Shown: positions 17,564-27,622, numbered from the stretch's first letter. The stretch: DNA of 64,000 nt from JAVBLD01 sp031553705 (GCA_031553705.1 JAVBLD010000006.1:8700-72699), one strand, 5' to 3'. Program-made: numbers and translations. The notes: generated by a model from the letters alone, not told the origin.

Positions 17564-20500
17564 CTATCTCTTTATAGTCACCTTTCCTCCCGGTAAGACG
17601 GCATTGATACTATTGTCATACATAGCCGTACAGCTGATTGCAGGAAGTATATATTCGCCGGAAAAAGCTGCATTAAACCGAAATGCAAAGGTTTTTGTAC
17701 GGTTTTCCATCAGATCGAAATAGAGATAGAAACGATCGTCACGAATATCAACATGATCCGCATCCTTATAGACATTGTCATTACCGCTCAGACGTTCGTT
17801 AATAATCTCAAAACCGGACGGCAACAGGTAACTCAAAATAAGCTCCTGATATTCGCCGCTGTTACCGGTATTCTTGATGCTCATCTCCGCCGTAATATCC
17901 TGTCCCTGCTTCAAGCTACCGATATCTACCGACTTGCCGGTGTTGTCATAATACTTCACCTCCAGCAATAATCCGGACATGATTCTTTCGGTAACCACAT
18001 GTAGCGGCAGATATGAATTGATCTGCCTCACATACAGGTTTCCGGTGCCGTTATTTTTCACCTCTACCTGTGTAGCACGGTCTTTTATCTTCAACTTATG
18101 CTGATATACCGTTTTGCCTGTATTCACTTTCTGATTACCATCGGCCGATTTCACTTCAACATCTATACCGTCTTGCTTACCCAGGTATTTCTCCACATAA
18201 CTTGCCGCCGCAAGAAGAGAGAAGGAAGTTTCCTGTGTACTGTACCATCTGTTTGAAGACATTGCCTGTGATAGTTTTTCAAGCATCCGGAAAGCATCCT
18301 GCCGCATATCAAGGTGAACCAATGCCAGCAATATAACGGCATTGTCGCGTGTGTCCGAGCCATAGCATCTCCCGGTCTGGCGATAAGGATCGACCGACTG
18401 CGGAAGATTGGCTATAATCTTCTCCCCTATCTCCTTATGATTACATAAAGCATAAGCGGCAGCAAGCAACCATTGCGGCGTGCTCTCCGTCATTTTCGCC
18501 TCTTTCAACCGGTTCATCGCAGCCAGGTCGGGTTTTTGTGCCAAAGCCAATACATACAAACGATATGCCTGTTCCAGCCGTGTCCACGAATCAGCGGAAT
18601 ACCACCCGTTAGCTACCTTTCTCAGGTAGTTGAGGCTACCCTGCAATAGTTGCGTCGGCACCGCATACCCTTGCTGCTGGGCAGTTATCAGAAAGTGTGT
18701 CACATAAGTACTGGCCCAATCGGAAACATAACCGCCCGGCCAGTAAGCAATACCGCCTTCTGTCGTCTGGTAGTTCTTCAACCGGTTGAGCACATCGGCA
18801 ACATTGGTTTCGGCAGTAGCTTTTTCCGCTGCCGTAAGATCGAGCAAACGATTCAGAGACAACTGCGGGAATGCCTTCGAAGTAATCTGCTCTGCGCATC
18901 CGTGCGGATATTCGAGCAGGTAAGATAACCGTTGTTCCAAATTTAACGGAGGTATCGAAGTGATTTCCAACGTAGCAGACGGTTCCATACCGTCAACAAA
19001 ACTCTTGATCGAAACCGTCTCTCCTGCTTTTAATTCCCTCTCCTCCACTTTTGTAATGCGGGGATTCGGTATCCGGATACTAACCTGTTCCGAAACCGTT
19101 GCCTTTTCTTTTCCGCTTTCAGCCTCCACCTTAATTGTGGATGTCCCGATCTGGTCGCCTATTTTAACATTGAAATAAAGGACCTGCTCTCCTTGCCCAC
19201 TAAATCTGGCAATTTGACGGTTTTCCCCTGTCACTGTTATTTTACTGTCGGTAGCCAGGGTTACTTCAGCTTCCTTGATCTGGTTGTTCATTGCAAATAC
19301 GGTAACCGGTATCTGGATCACATCGCCCGGTGTAAACAAGCGAGGCATCGCAACGGATACCATCAGCGCTTTTTTCACCTGGCTGCTGGCAGCAGCCGAA
19401 CCATATTGACCATTATTGGCCGCAACGACCATAGCCCGCACTTCGCCGATGTAATCCGGCATTGTGAAGGTATGTTTCCTGGAATCTCCTTTCTTGAGCA
19501 TAAAAGGTCCTTCGAACAAAACGACCGGCTTGAATCGGTTGTTCTTTTCGTCTTTCGGAGCTTTAAGCGATTCGTCGCCTCCGATGGCAAATGCCTTATC
19601 CAGCCGGGCACCATAAGCGCCGTAAATATAATCGTAAAAATCCCACGTCTTTACACCCAATGCTTCACGGGCGTAGAACGAAACGAAAGGATCCGGTGTA
19701 CGGAACGAGGTAAGCGACAATAACCCTTCGTCAACGATCGCAATGGTGTAGTACATTGCTTTGCCGTCAGCCTCTTTTACCGTAACGGTAAACTCTTCCG
19801 ACGGACGGAGCTCGGGCTTCATCTCTATCTCCGGACGAAGATGGAGCGCCGGATTTTCCACATTTATATTAATAGCCCCGTAAAGGCGTATCGGACGGTC
19901 GTTATCGCGTTTGCTGTGAGGCTGTATCAGCGTCACATGCGCATAAATATTAGGACACATATCGCTGGTGGCCTCCACCTCAACAATGGTTGCTTCTTTA
20001 TCGGCCGGCACTCGGAAAATATCTTTCACCGTTTTCCCATTTTCAAGGCTAACAATGGCAACTCCTCCTTCGGAGGACGGTATCCTGATCTTGATCTTTT
20101 CTCCGGTTTTATAAACCTTTTTATCACAACTTATGTTCAACATGGTAGCCATATCGCCGCTATCGGCATCCGACCAGTAGCCGAAGTAAGCTATGATTCC
20201 GGCGGAATGCCCCGATTTGCCGGTCACTTTAATAAAATAGCGTCCGTATAACTTAATATTCAGGTCTGTAGAAAAACTTCCGTTCGAAACGGTTACGGTT
20301 TGCCGGATCACCTCTTTCTGATAAGTGTTATTGATATAGTATCCGAGATTATTATCCTCTGCATCCCACCACCATCGCCAGTCCAAGCGGTAAACAACCA
20401 ATTCGACCGTGCCGCTGCCTGTTTTTTCACCTTTAGGTGTGACAACAACACCGTTTAATCTAACCGGTTTCTGTGTGGAATACCAGTTATCTTCCGAATC

Positions 20501-22993
20501 GGGTAGCCGGATTCCAACATATCTTGTGTAGGGCGAATATTTTACCGTTTGAGTGCTGATGCTAAAGTCACCGCTATTTTCAAACACTCGTGTGGTGAGG
20601 GTTGCCTGTAACACACCCGGTGCATTTTCAGCGCTGATATCGCTTGCATTATATGAAAAATTTCCCTCCGAATCAGTTGTTCCTTCAAACAACAACTCCG
20701 TATTGGACTCAAAGTTTCTTGATTTATCGGTAAAAGAGTAGCCGGAATACTGTTCAAAGGAACCTCCGTTGTTTGTCAATTTTACTTCGGTGATCGCTCT
20801 TAACCCCGGGGTTTTGGCTCCGTGCAACCACCTTGTTTGTACCTTTATCGGCGCAGTAGAGAGACCCTCCCCAATGATATCCTCATCCGGGAATACCGTA
20901 TTAATGCTCAGACGATTTGGTTTTATCGTCTCGATACGCAACGTTTTTGAAAAAGTAAGCCCGCCTATCTTAAACAACGCTTTCCAATAGCCTGTCGGAG
21001 CCTCCGGATCGGTCCTGAAAGAGAAGCAATAGACATTACTTTCATTAATATTTCCGGTTTTAGTCTGTATTACATTTCCCTTAGGATCGATCAACTGTGC
21101 GACAATCGGATGGCCGGCAGGCAATGTATTCAATTTGTCCTCCAACACCAACGAAAGGTAGATATCGTCACCCGGACGCCACACTCCCCGCTCGCCATAA
21201 ATAAACCCTTTCACTCCCATCTGCACAACCTGCCCGCCTACATCAAAATTACTCATTGACAGAGCATTTGCATCGGACACCTTCAACCAAGCCTTATCCT
21301 TATCTTTTTTAACCACGATAGTGAAAGCTTTGTCTCTCGGCTTGGCTGTTGCCATCCCCTCTCTATCGGTTTTTGAAGAATCGATCTTTTGATTCTGGTA
21401 GTTATATAACATGACCTCACAATCAGCTACCGGCTTGGCATTTTCAATATCGCTAACACAGATGAAATATTTGCCGTCGGCAGCCCGTTTGGCCAATATA
21501 CCGAGGGAAGTATTTATGATATTTCTCGAAACAAAGCGCTCTCCGGTATAATATGATACATGGCACGGATTATCACGCTCTTCCCACACGTAATCTTCGG
21601 GATAATCGCCATAATAATAGTAGCCCGGAGAATCCCAATCGCCGGTAGAATATTCATTATCCCGGCCTTCCCCGGCACATGCCAGTGTAGTATATGATTT
21701 TTTAAATTTCAGCTCTATCCGATATACGACCCCTTTTTCCAACTCTACCAGCTTACTCAGATCAATGGTAAAATCGTTCCATTTATCCAGGTCGATACTC
21801 GGATTCTCTTTGATCAGGTCGATCTTTTTCTGGAATACGGGTCGGCCGGTACGTCTCAACTCACTCGATTCGTTATATGCATTTTCCTGTAAGAAGAAAT
21901 TCATATTCTGATTGAACACTTTTACCACATACAGGTCCACGGCCTTTAATGCAACAGTAGAAAACGGGATCAGTACGCTGTTTTCAGCCGGTACGATCGT
22001 ACCTTTACCGATAAAGCTTACTAAAGGCTTAACAGAACCAAGCCTGACTTCCTTTATATACTCCTCTTTCAGGGCATTGCCATAGATGCTTTTTATTCCG
22101 GGATGTACATGTACCGTAAGTACAGCCTGATCCCTGCCAATGCTCGGATAAAGATAAATGATATTCCCTTCCTTTTTAGAGCCGACACCCGAAAAGCCAT
22201 CTATCGTGACAAGGCCTTTTAAATCCTGATCCGGATTCAAATTATCGGACATGATAATCTTTATTACCGGCGATTCCAGGCTTCCTCCCTTGATATCCAA
22301 TACGACAAATTCGTTTCTATCAGGAATTTTAACCTCAAACTCTCCTCCCCGATCCACATCTTTTGTAAAGGAGAGTTTCAATGCTTTTGCCTTGTCTCCT
22401 TTTTGAAGGCCTTTCACCGTGAAATGGTGTTTATTACCTTCATGCGTCCATTCAAGAGGCATCTGATCGCCCTCAAATGATGCACGCACCTTATTCTCAA
22501 CCGCTTCCGTCTCAACCTCGTCGGAACTTAACAAACAGGCCTGATACATCAGAGAACCGGTCTCTTCTCCCTCTATAAGCAGGTTCCCCTCCTCAAACAT
22601 AAAGTTTATCGGGATGACTTTAACCTGAAATTTAAAATATCTGGCTTTTTTAGGTACATCGTATAAAACAGCCAAATCCAATGTCACCTCATAAGTGGCA
22701 CCGTTTTTCAGTTTCCCTTCCGGAACAAATTCTACGATATCTCCCTCCTGCAGGTATACCGTGCCTTTTACTTTAGGCGATATTTTCATAACCTTGTCAG
22801 GCAGCAATGAACCGTGTTGGTACTCTTTATCCGGTTTTGCATTCAGATAAACCCGGATTGACGAAGAAGATTTTATAATCCCGTCGGTATGGCTTATAAC
22901 ATATTTGCTGAAATCCGCTTCCTTATCGAAACAACTTGAAAAACATACGCTCCATATTGCGAGGATCCATAAAAAATGTTTGCACTTTATCAT
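17564..22993 (-). CDS. Alpha-2-macroglobulin family lipoprotein with thioester
   Basis: 1809 aa bacterial macroglobulin, a large protease trap tethered in the periplasm or at the outer membrane. Lipobox CFSSC (Cys21). MG-type beta domains fill the first 1100 residues (for example GVWRPGDDIYLSLVLED and GYWKALFKIGGLTF), then the A2M family stretch YTIAIVDEGLLSLTSF, FTMPDYIGEVRAMVVA, the thioester GCAEQ near residue 1366 within EYPHGCAEQITSKAFP, an alpha/alpha TED domain (TTEGGIAYWPGG) and a C-terminal receptor-like domain. In proteobacteria the partner is PbpC; no pbpC lies next to it here. First gene of the ltaE-mnmD-TIGR02757 cluster. Confidence 0.94.
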   Translation of the reverse strand: MIKCKHFLWILAIWSVCFSSCFDKEADFSKYVISHTDGIIKSSSSIRVYLNAKPDKEYQHGSLLPDKVMKISPKVKGTVYLQEGDIVEFVPEGKLKNGATYEVTLDLAVLYDVPKKARYFKFQVKVIPINFMFEEGNLLIEGEETGSLMYQACLLSSDEVETEAVENKVRASFEGDQMPLEWTHEGNKHHFTVKGLQKGDKAKALKLSFTKDVDRGGEFEVKIPDRNEFVVLDIKGGSLESPVIKIIMSDNLNPDQDLKGLVTIDGFSGVGSKKEGNIIYLYPSIGRDQAVLTVHVHPGIKSIYGNALKEEYIKEVRLGSVKPLVSFIGKGTIVPAENSVLIPFSTVALKAVDLYVVKVFNQNMNFFLQENAYNESSELRRTGRPVFQKKIDLIKENPSIDLDKWNDFTIDLSKLVELEKGVVYRIELKFKKSYTTLACAGEGRDNEYSTGDWDSPGYYYYGDYPEDYVWEERDNPCHVSYYTGERFVSRNIINTSLGILAKRAADGKYFICVSDIENAKPVADCEVMLYNYQNQKIDSSKTDREGMATAKPRDKAFTIVVKKDKDKAWLKVSDANALSMSNFDVGGQVVQMGVKGFIYGERGVWRPGDDIYLSLVLEDKLNTLPAGHPIVAQLIDPKGNVIQTKTGNINESNVYCFSFRTDPEAPTGYWKALFKIGGLTFSKTLRIETIKPNRLSINTVFPDEDIIGEGLSTAPIKVQTRWLHGAKTPGLRAITEVKLTNNGGSFEQYSGYSFTDKSRNFESNTELLFEGTTDSEGNFSYNASDISAENAPGVLQATLTTRVFENSGDFSISTQTVKYSPYTRYVGIRLPDSEDNWYSTQKPVRLNGVVVTPKGEKTGSGTVELVVYRLDWRWWWDAEDNNLGYYINNTYQKEVIRQTVTVSNGSFSTDLNIKLYGRYFIKVTGKSGHSAGIIAYFGYWSDADSGDMATMLNISCDKKVYKTGEKIKIRIPSSEGGVAIVSLENGKTVKDIFRVPADKEATIVEVEATSDMCPNIYAHVTLIQPHSKRDNDRPIRLYGAININVENPALHLRPEIEMKPELRPSEEFTVTVKEADGKAMYYTIAIVDEGLLSLTSFRTPDPFVSFYAREALGVKTWDFYDYIYGAYGARLDKAFAIGGDESLKAPKDEKNNRFKPVVLFEGPFMLKKGDSRKHTFTMPDYIGEVRAMVVAANNGQYGSAAASSQVKKALMVSVAMPRLFTPGDVIQIPVTVFAMNNQIKEAEVTLATDSKITVTGENRQIARFSGQGEQVLYFNVKIGDQIGTSTIKVEAESGKEKATVSEQVSIRIPNPRITKVEERELKAGETVSIKSFVDGMEPSATLEITSIPPLNLEQRLSYLLEYPHGCAEQITSKAFPQLSLNRLLDLTAAEKATAETNVADVLNRLKNYQTTEGGIAYWPGGYVSDWASTYVTHFLITAQQQGYAVPTQLLQGSLNYLRKVANGWYSADSWTRLEQAYRLYVLALAQKPDLAAMNRLKEAKMTESTPQWLLAAAYALCNHKEIGEKIIANLPQSVDPYRQTGRCYGSDTRDNAVILLALVHLDMRQDAFRMLEKLSQAMSSNRWYSTQETSFSLLAAASYVEKYLGKQDGIDVEVKSADGNQKVNTGKTVYQHKLKIKDRATQVEVKNNGTGNLYVRQINSYLPLHVVTERIMSGLLLEVKYYDNTGKSVDIGSLKQGQDITAEMSIKNTGNSGEYQELILSYLLPSGFEIINERLSGNDNVYKDADHVDIRDDRFYLYFDLMENRTKTFAFRFNAAFSGEYILPAISCTAMYDNSINAVLPGGKVTIKR

Positions 22994-23205
22994 ATCAGTA
23001 TCTGTTAAGTGAATTGGAATATTGATACATATTTTATTATTATCTTATATAGTTGCAAAACTAATGAAAATAAACGTAGATATAGCCATCTAAGTTCATT
23101 AACTTTTAATTTTTAACCGTTTATCATCTTCCGTGTTTGTTTTTCAAATCAACTCAACACTTAATTTAAAATTGCATCACATTTTAATATCTAAGTTTAT
23201 ATTCA

Positions 23206-23213
23206 TACTTTTG
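23206..23213 (+). promoter_or_regulatory. Candidate -7 box of ugd
   Basis: TACTTTTG matches TAnnTTTG exactly; the position of the -33 element holds only ATTT. The ATG is 40 nt downstream. Confidence 0.4.
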
Positions 23214-23215
23214 TT

Positions 23216-23233
23216 ATCCGATACATATCGGAT
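23216..23233. promoter_or_regulatory. 18-bp palindrome at the ugd transcription start, possible operator
   Basis: ATCCGATA-CA-TATCGGAT: two perfect 8-bp arms around CA, beginning 3 nt after the -7 box, i.e. over the expected start of transcription. Suits a dimeric repressor or a 5' mRNA hairpin. Confidence 0.45.
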
Positions 23234-23252
23234 GTAATAATAAAAAATAAAT

Positions 23253-24566
23253 ATGAGAATATCTGTTATCGGTACGGGTTACGTTGGTTTAGTTTCGGGC
23301 ACTTGTCTTGCGGAGACAGGGATTACGGTGACCTGCGTAGATGTAAATAAGGAAAAAATCGATATGCTGAACCGGGGAGAAATGCCCATTTACGAACCGG
23401 GGCTATCCGAACTGGTCGCAAAAAACCGTGTAAATAACCGGTTGTTTTTTACCACTTCATTACAGGACTCGTTAAGCGATGCGGATGCTCTTTTTATTGC
23501 AGTAGGTACTCCCCCCGACGAAGACGGCAGCGCTGACCTGCGATATGTATTGGAAGTTGCCAGGGAGATCGGCCGTTCTCTTGAACAATACATCGTAGTA
23601 GTGACCAAATCGACGGTTCCGGTCGGTACGAATAATAGGATAAAACAGGTCATCCGCGAGGAGTTGGACCGGAGAGAAGCGGATATAGAATTTGATGTCG
23701 CTTCGAATCCCGAATTTCTGAAAGAGGGAGATGCAATAAACGATTTTATGTCGCCGGACCGGATTGTAATAGGTGTCGACTCTGAACGGGCCCAAAAAGT
23801 CATGAAACGGCTCTACCATGCTTTTTTACTGAACAATATTCCATTATATTTCATGGATATCCTTTCGGCGGAGATGACCAAATATGCCGCAAACTCGATG
23901 CTGGCCACCCGTATTTCGTTTATGAACGACATCGCTAATCTTTGCGAAATCGTCGGAGCGGACGTAGATGCGGTAAAGAGAGGCATCGGAAGCGATATGC
24001 GTATCGGGAAAAAATTTCTGAATGCCGGTTGCGGATATGGCGGTTCTTGTTTTCCGAAGGATGTAAAAGCATTGATCAAAACGGGAGACGACTACGGGCA
24101 CAGCATGGAGGTACTAAAATCGGTAGAGAGGGTAAACGAAAGACAAAAGCAAGTATTGTTCCAAAAGATATCGGCTCACTATAAGCACAATTTGAAAGGA
24201 AAACGTTTCGGACTATGGGGGTTGTCGTTCAAACCGGCAACGGATGATATGCGCGAAGCGCCTTCACTGGTACTGATAGAACAGTTACTAAACGCCGGCG
24301 CAACAGTCCGGGCTTTCGACCCGATCGCAATGGAGGAGTGTCGCCGAAAAATCGGCGACCGGATAGAGTATGCCGCCGATATGTACGACGCTCTCACCGG
24401 CGCCGACGCTTTGGTGGTTGTCACCGAATGGCAGGAATTTAAAGTACCGAAATTTACCTATATTGAAAAAGCATTGAAAGAAAAGGTTATCTTTGATGGT
24501 CGTAATATTTACGATCCGGAACAGATGAAAGGATTCGGGTACATCTATTACGGAATAGGACGATAA
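23253..24566 (+). CDS. ugd: UDP-glucose 6-dehydrogenase
   Basis: Oxidises UDP-glucose to UDP-glucuronate with 2 NAD+, feeding capsule or LPS synthesis. 437 aa, full length. Rossmann motif VIGTGYVGLVSGTCLAETG at the N-terminus, EGLRR-type EPGL segment (MPIYEPGLSELV), STVPVGTNNR, NPEFLKEGDAINDFM, SPDRIVIG, and the catalytic cysteine in GCGYGGSCFPKD near residue 265; C-terminal NAD-binding half with GLSFKPATDDMREAPS. Own promoter with a palindrome over the start site. The downstream lipid kinase is 132 nt away. Confidence 0.96.
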   Translation: MRISVIGTGYVGLVSGTCLAETGITVTCVDVNKEKIDMLNRGEMPIYEPGLSELVAKNRVNNRLFFTTSLQDSLSDADALFIAVGTPPDEDGSADLRYVLEVAREIGRSLEQYIVVVTKSTVPVGTNNRIKQVIREELDRREADIEFDVASNPEFLKEGDAINDFMSPDRIVIGVDSERAQKVMKRLYHAFLLNNIPLYFMDILSAEMTKYAANSMLATRISFMNDIANLCEIVGADVDAVKRGIGSDMRIGKKFLNAGCGYGGSCFPKDVKALIKTGDDYGHSMEVLKSVERVNERQKQVLFQKISAHYKHNLKGKRFGLWGLSFKPATDDMREAPSLVLIEQLLNAGATVRAFDPIAMEECRRKIGDRIEYAADMYDALTGADALVVVTEWQEFKVPKFTYIEKALKEKVIFDGRNIYDPEQMKGFGYIYYGIGR

Positions 24567-24698
24567 AAAAGACGGACGGATTTCAGTTTACGGACGGAAG
24601 TACAAAAGATACAATATACACCCCGATACAAAAAGAGCCAATGGATTTAACAACCCGGTTATTTGATTCTCAATTGTTATACTTTCAAATGTAGGGTA

Positions 24699-25586
24699 AT
24701 GCGTATACTATTCATTGTGAATCCGATATCCGGTTTCGGATTAGGAAAGGAGTTACCGGATAAGATAAAAAGGATACCTGCATACGATGACATCAAATAT
24801 GATATCAGATTTACCGAGTATGCCGGACATGCAAGGATCATTGTAGAGGATATAAAAAAAGCCGGGGAATATACACACGTTATTGCAGTCGGGGGAGACG
24901 GAACGGTAAATGAGATCGGAACCGCATTGTACGGCAGCGATATGGCTTTCGGCGTTGTATCGCTGGGAAGCGGCAACGGATTTGCCAGACATCTGGGATA
25001 TTCCATTTTTATGACAAAAGCGCTGATACAAATACTTTCCGATAAGTATGCGCAGGTTGATATTCTCGAAATAAACGACATGTACTCCCTGAATGTTTCC
25101 GGGGTCGGTTTTGATGCAGAAGTTGCCCATGAATTCAATCGGTTAAAGATGCGAGGAGTTTTTTCCTACATATATGCCATCATAAAAATGTGGTTCCGTT
25201 ATCCCGAAAAGAAATACCGTATCATCAGTGAAGGAAAGGAGATGTCCGTCAGCTGTTTTCTTCTCAGCTTTGCCAACGGTTCCCAATATGGAAATAACGT
25301 CGGTATAGCACCTCACGCTTCCCTGCGGGACGGGCTTATGGATATCTGTATCCTTAAACGTCCGGCTCTCTTTGAAATCCTATGGTTTGTCATTTTTATC
25401 ATGAATTCGAAGGTATACAGATTATCATATTTTAAGGAAATCCAGTGCAAGAATGCCATTATTGAAGGAGACATCAGCAAAATACATATCGACGGCGAAG
25501 CCTGCCAGATGCAATCCCCGCTCCATTTGAAGATGCACGAAGGAGTGCTAAAAGTAATCGTTCCGAATCCGGCAAAAGAGTTTTAG
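24699..25586 (+). CDS. Diacylglycerol kinase family lipid kinase (YegS/DagK type)
   Basis: About 295 aa ATP-dependent lipid kinase. N-terminal VNPISGFG, nucleotide loop VGGDGTVNEIG, SLGSGNGFARHLG, and GVGFDAEVAHEF, with the C-terminal GDGEAC-like IDGEACQM typical of the family. Lipid substrate (diacylglycerol, sphingosine or other) cannot be assigned; Bacteroidales make sphingolipids, so a sphingoid kinase is possible. The ATG at 24699 is chosen because MRILFIVNP is the family start; the upstream TTG extension is not. CTTTCAAAT ends 8 nt before this ATG, the same spacing as in five other genes here. Confidence 0.9.
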   Translation: MRILFIVNPISGFGLGKELPDKIKRIPAYDDIKYDIRFTEYAGHARIIVEDIKKAGEYTHVIAVGGDGTVNEIGTALYGSDMAFGVVSLGSGNGFARHLGYSIFMTKALIQILSDKYAQVDILEINDMYSLNVSGVGFDAEVAHEFNRLKMRGVFSYIYAIIKMWFRYPEKKYRIISEGKEMSVSCFLLSFANGSQYGNNVGIAPHASLRDGLMDICILKRPALFEILWFVIFIMNSKVYRLSYFKEIQCKNAIIEGDISKIHIDGEACQMQSPLHLKMHEGVLKVIVPNPAKEF

Positions 25587-25624
25587 CAGGCTTGCTTCAA
25601 GTCGCTGTCCCACTGGTCTGTCAA

Positions 25625-27031
25625 TTATTTTGCAACTCCCAACTTCCCGGCGATTTTGAACATATATACCCGTGCCTCTCCGTAATTATTTCCGATAATA
25701 CCGTCGAGGATCGCCTCCTTGATGGCTGTCTTGATTTCTCCGACCGTATGGCAGGGAGGAAGATTAAAGGTGGCCATGATCTCTTCCCCGCTGATTGGGG
25801 GTTGAAAATTACGGATTGAGTCTTTCTCCTCCACCTCTTTCAGTTTCTGGCGGACAAGCTGGAAATTGGCCAGAAAGCGCTTTACTTTGACTTCATTCTT
25901 AGAGGTAATATCAGCTTCCGCCAATGTCATCAAGGCGTCGATATCATCCCCGGCATCGAATAATAAGCGGCGGACGGCTGAATCAGTAACGACCTCTTCC
26001 GATAAAACAATCGGGCGCATGTGCAGGTTGACCAGCTTCTGCACCTGTTTCATTTTTTCATTTTGCGGCAGTTTCAATCGGTTGAAAATCTTAGCCACCA
26101 TCCGTTCTCCCACATGGTTATGGCCATAAAATGTCCACCCCTGTCCTTGTATATATTTTTTAGTAAGCGGTTTGGCAATATCATGCAACAAGGCGGCCCA
26201 CCGTAGCCAGAGGTCGTTTGAACACAAGGAAAGTGCATCCAAAACGGCCAATGTGTGATAAAAATTATCTTTATGTTCAACCCCGTTCACACTCTCCACT
26301 CCTTTTAAGGCGGTCAGTTCCGGAAAGAACTGCTCCAGCAGCCCCGACTCATCCAATAATAAAATACCCCGGGAAGGTTCCGGAGAGAGCATGATCTTAT
26401 TAAATTCGTCGATAACCCGTTCGGCAGAAACAATCGACAGACGTTCCCTGTGGGCGGCGATAGCTTGAAAAGTCCGGCTTTCGATCTTAAAATTCAACTG
26501 GGACGCAAACCGGATGGCACGCATCATCCTGAGTGGATCGTCGGAGAAAGTGATCCCGGGCTCCAACGGCGTTTTAATCAATCGCTCTTCCAAATGCCGC
26601 AACCCGTCAAACGGATCGATCAATGTTCCGTAATCTTTTTTATTCAGGGAGATCGCCAGCGCATTAATGGTGAAGTCACGCCGTTTCTGATCGTCATCGA
26701 TAGTGCCTTGTTCGACAAGCGGTTTGCGCGAGTCAGAACGATACGACTCCTTCCGGGCTCCTACAAACTCGATTTCAACCCCTTGATAGCGGAACATCGC
26801 AGTACCGAAATTTTTAAAGACCGACACCTGAATATGACCTAAACACTTTGCCACCGCCTCCGCTAATGCAACCCCATCTCCAAGCACGACAATGTCTATA
26901 TCTTTTGACGGTCGGTGTAATATCAGGTCCCGGACATACCCTCCGATCACATATACTTCGAGGCCCTCCCGGCCGGCAATATCGGAAACAGTTTTAAATA
27001 TCGGGTGTTTTAAGTGCTGTCGCATAATCAT
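25625..27031 (-). CDS. CCA-adding-type tRNA nucleotidyltransferase with HD domain
   Basis: 468 aa class II nucleotidyltransferase. Head motif IGGYVRDLIL and the metal-binding KDIDIVVLG, then RRDFTINALA, DPFDGLRHL, DDPLRMMRAIRFASQL and the neck region ERVIDEFNKIML. A C-terminal HD domain (HTLAVLDAL, LRWAALLHDIAKP near residue 280, FYGHNHVGERM) suggests extra phosphohydrolase activity, as in the Bacteroidetes members annotated HD/CCA. CCA addition versus poly(A) polymerase is not separable by eye, but a Bacteroidales genome needs this enzyme for CCA repair. Start ATG overlaps the rnfA stop (ATGA), so it is translationally coupled to the Rnf operon. Confidence 0.88.
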   Translation of the reverse strand: MIMRQHLKHPIFKTVSDIAGREGLEVYVIGGYVRDLILHRPSKDIDIVVLGDGVALAEAVAKCLGHIQVSVFKNFGTAMFRYQGVEIEFVGARKESYRSDSRKPLVEQGTIDDDQKRRDFTINALAISLNKKDYGTLIDPFDGLRHLEERLIKTPLEPGITFSDDPLRMMRAIRFASQLNFKIESRTFQAIAAHRERLSIVSAERVIDEFNKIMLSPEPSRGILLLDESGLLEQFFPELTALKGVESVNGVEHKDNFYHTLAVLDALSLCSNDLWLRWAALLHDIAKPLTKKYIQGQGWTFYGHNHVGERMVAKIFNRLKLPQNEKMKQVQKLVNLHMRPIVLSEEVVTDSAVRRLLFDAGDDIDALMTLAEADITSKNEVKVKRFLANFQLVRQKLKEVEEKDSIRNFQPPISGEEIMATFNLPPCHTVGEIKTAIKEAILDGIIGNNYGEARVYMFKIAGKLGVAK

Positions 27032-27600
27032 ACTATTCCGGAAAATCCCATAAAGGCCATAGCTAATATCCCGGCCACCAATAAAGCAATAGGAGAACCT
27101 TTCATCCCTTTTGGAACGGATACCAGGTCAAGTTGTTCCCGGATACCGGCAAAAAGGGTAAGGGCCAACCCGAAACCAATGGCGGTGGAGCCGGAAAAAA
27201 CAACCGCCTCCAATAAGGTCTGCCCTTTCTGTATCACCATAATAGCCACACCCAGCACAGCACAGTTCGTAGTAATCAGCGGCAGGAACACGCCTAGTGC
27301 CTGATAGAGGGAAGGACTCACCTTTTTCAGGATAATTTCCACCATCTGCACCAATGCTGCAATGACCAATATAAAAGTGATCGTCTGCATAAACTGAATC
27401 TGAAAGGTATCCAATATCGTTTTCTGGATGATGAACGTCACGATGGTCGCCAGAATGATCACAAATGTAACGGCTCCGCTCATCCCAAGTGCAGTAGACA
27501 CCCGTTTGGAAACTCCCAGAAAAGGGCATATTCCGAGGAATTGCGCCAGGATGATATTATTTACAAAAACGGCCGATATAAAAATCAATATATATTCCAT
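27028..27600 (-). CDS. rnfA: Electron transport complex subunit RnfA
   Basis: Six-helix inner-membrane subunit (190 aa) of the Rnf complex, which couples ferredoxin:NAD+ electron transfer to Na+ or H+ pumping. Conserved NNIILAQFLGICPFLGVS at the N-terminus, and TTNCAVLGVAI with the cysteine proposed to hold the intramembrane iron-sulfur cluster together with RnfE. Last rnf gene; its TGA overlaps the ATG of the nucleotidyltransferase gene. The upstream word CTTTCAACT ends 8 nt before its ATG. Confidence 0.95.
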   Translation of the reverse strand: MEYILIFISAVFVNNIILAQFLGICPFLGVSKRVSTALGMSGAVTFVIILATIVTFIIQKTILDTFQIQFMQTITFILVIAALVQMVEIILKKVSPSLYQALGVFLPLITTNCAVLGVAIMVIQKGQTLLEAVVFSGSTAIGFGLALTLFAGIREQLDLVSVPKGMKGSPIALLVAGILAMAFMGFSGIV

Positions 27601-27603
27601 TTT

Positions 27604-27622
27604 TATTTAGTTGAAAGTTAAT
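27604..27622. repeat. TTTCAACT repeat in the rnfE-rnfA gap
   Basis: On the + strand AGTTGAAAGTTAA starts 9 nt right of the rnfA start; read on the coding strand it is TTAACTTTCAACT-N8-ATG. Occupies nearly the whole 22-nt gap. Confidence 0.55.

Larger units (their letters stand above)
22994..23252. other. Divergent intergenic region, macroglobulin / ugd
   Basis: AT-rich, 259 bp. On the - strand TAGTTTTG (23063-23056) fits the -7 box for the macroglobulin gene but lacks a clear TTTG upstream. On the + strand TACTTTTG (23206-23213) fits the -7 box for ugd and is followed at once by a palindrome (separate entry). Nothing else recognised. Confidence 0.4.

Noticed and set aside
24575..24600. Direct repeat GACGGACGGA/ACGGACGGA after ugd as a terminator or att site
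   Set aside because: Not inverted, no T tract, no integrase nearby.
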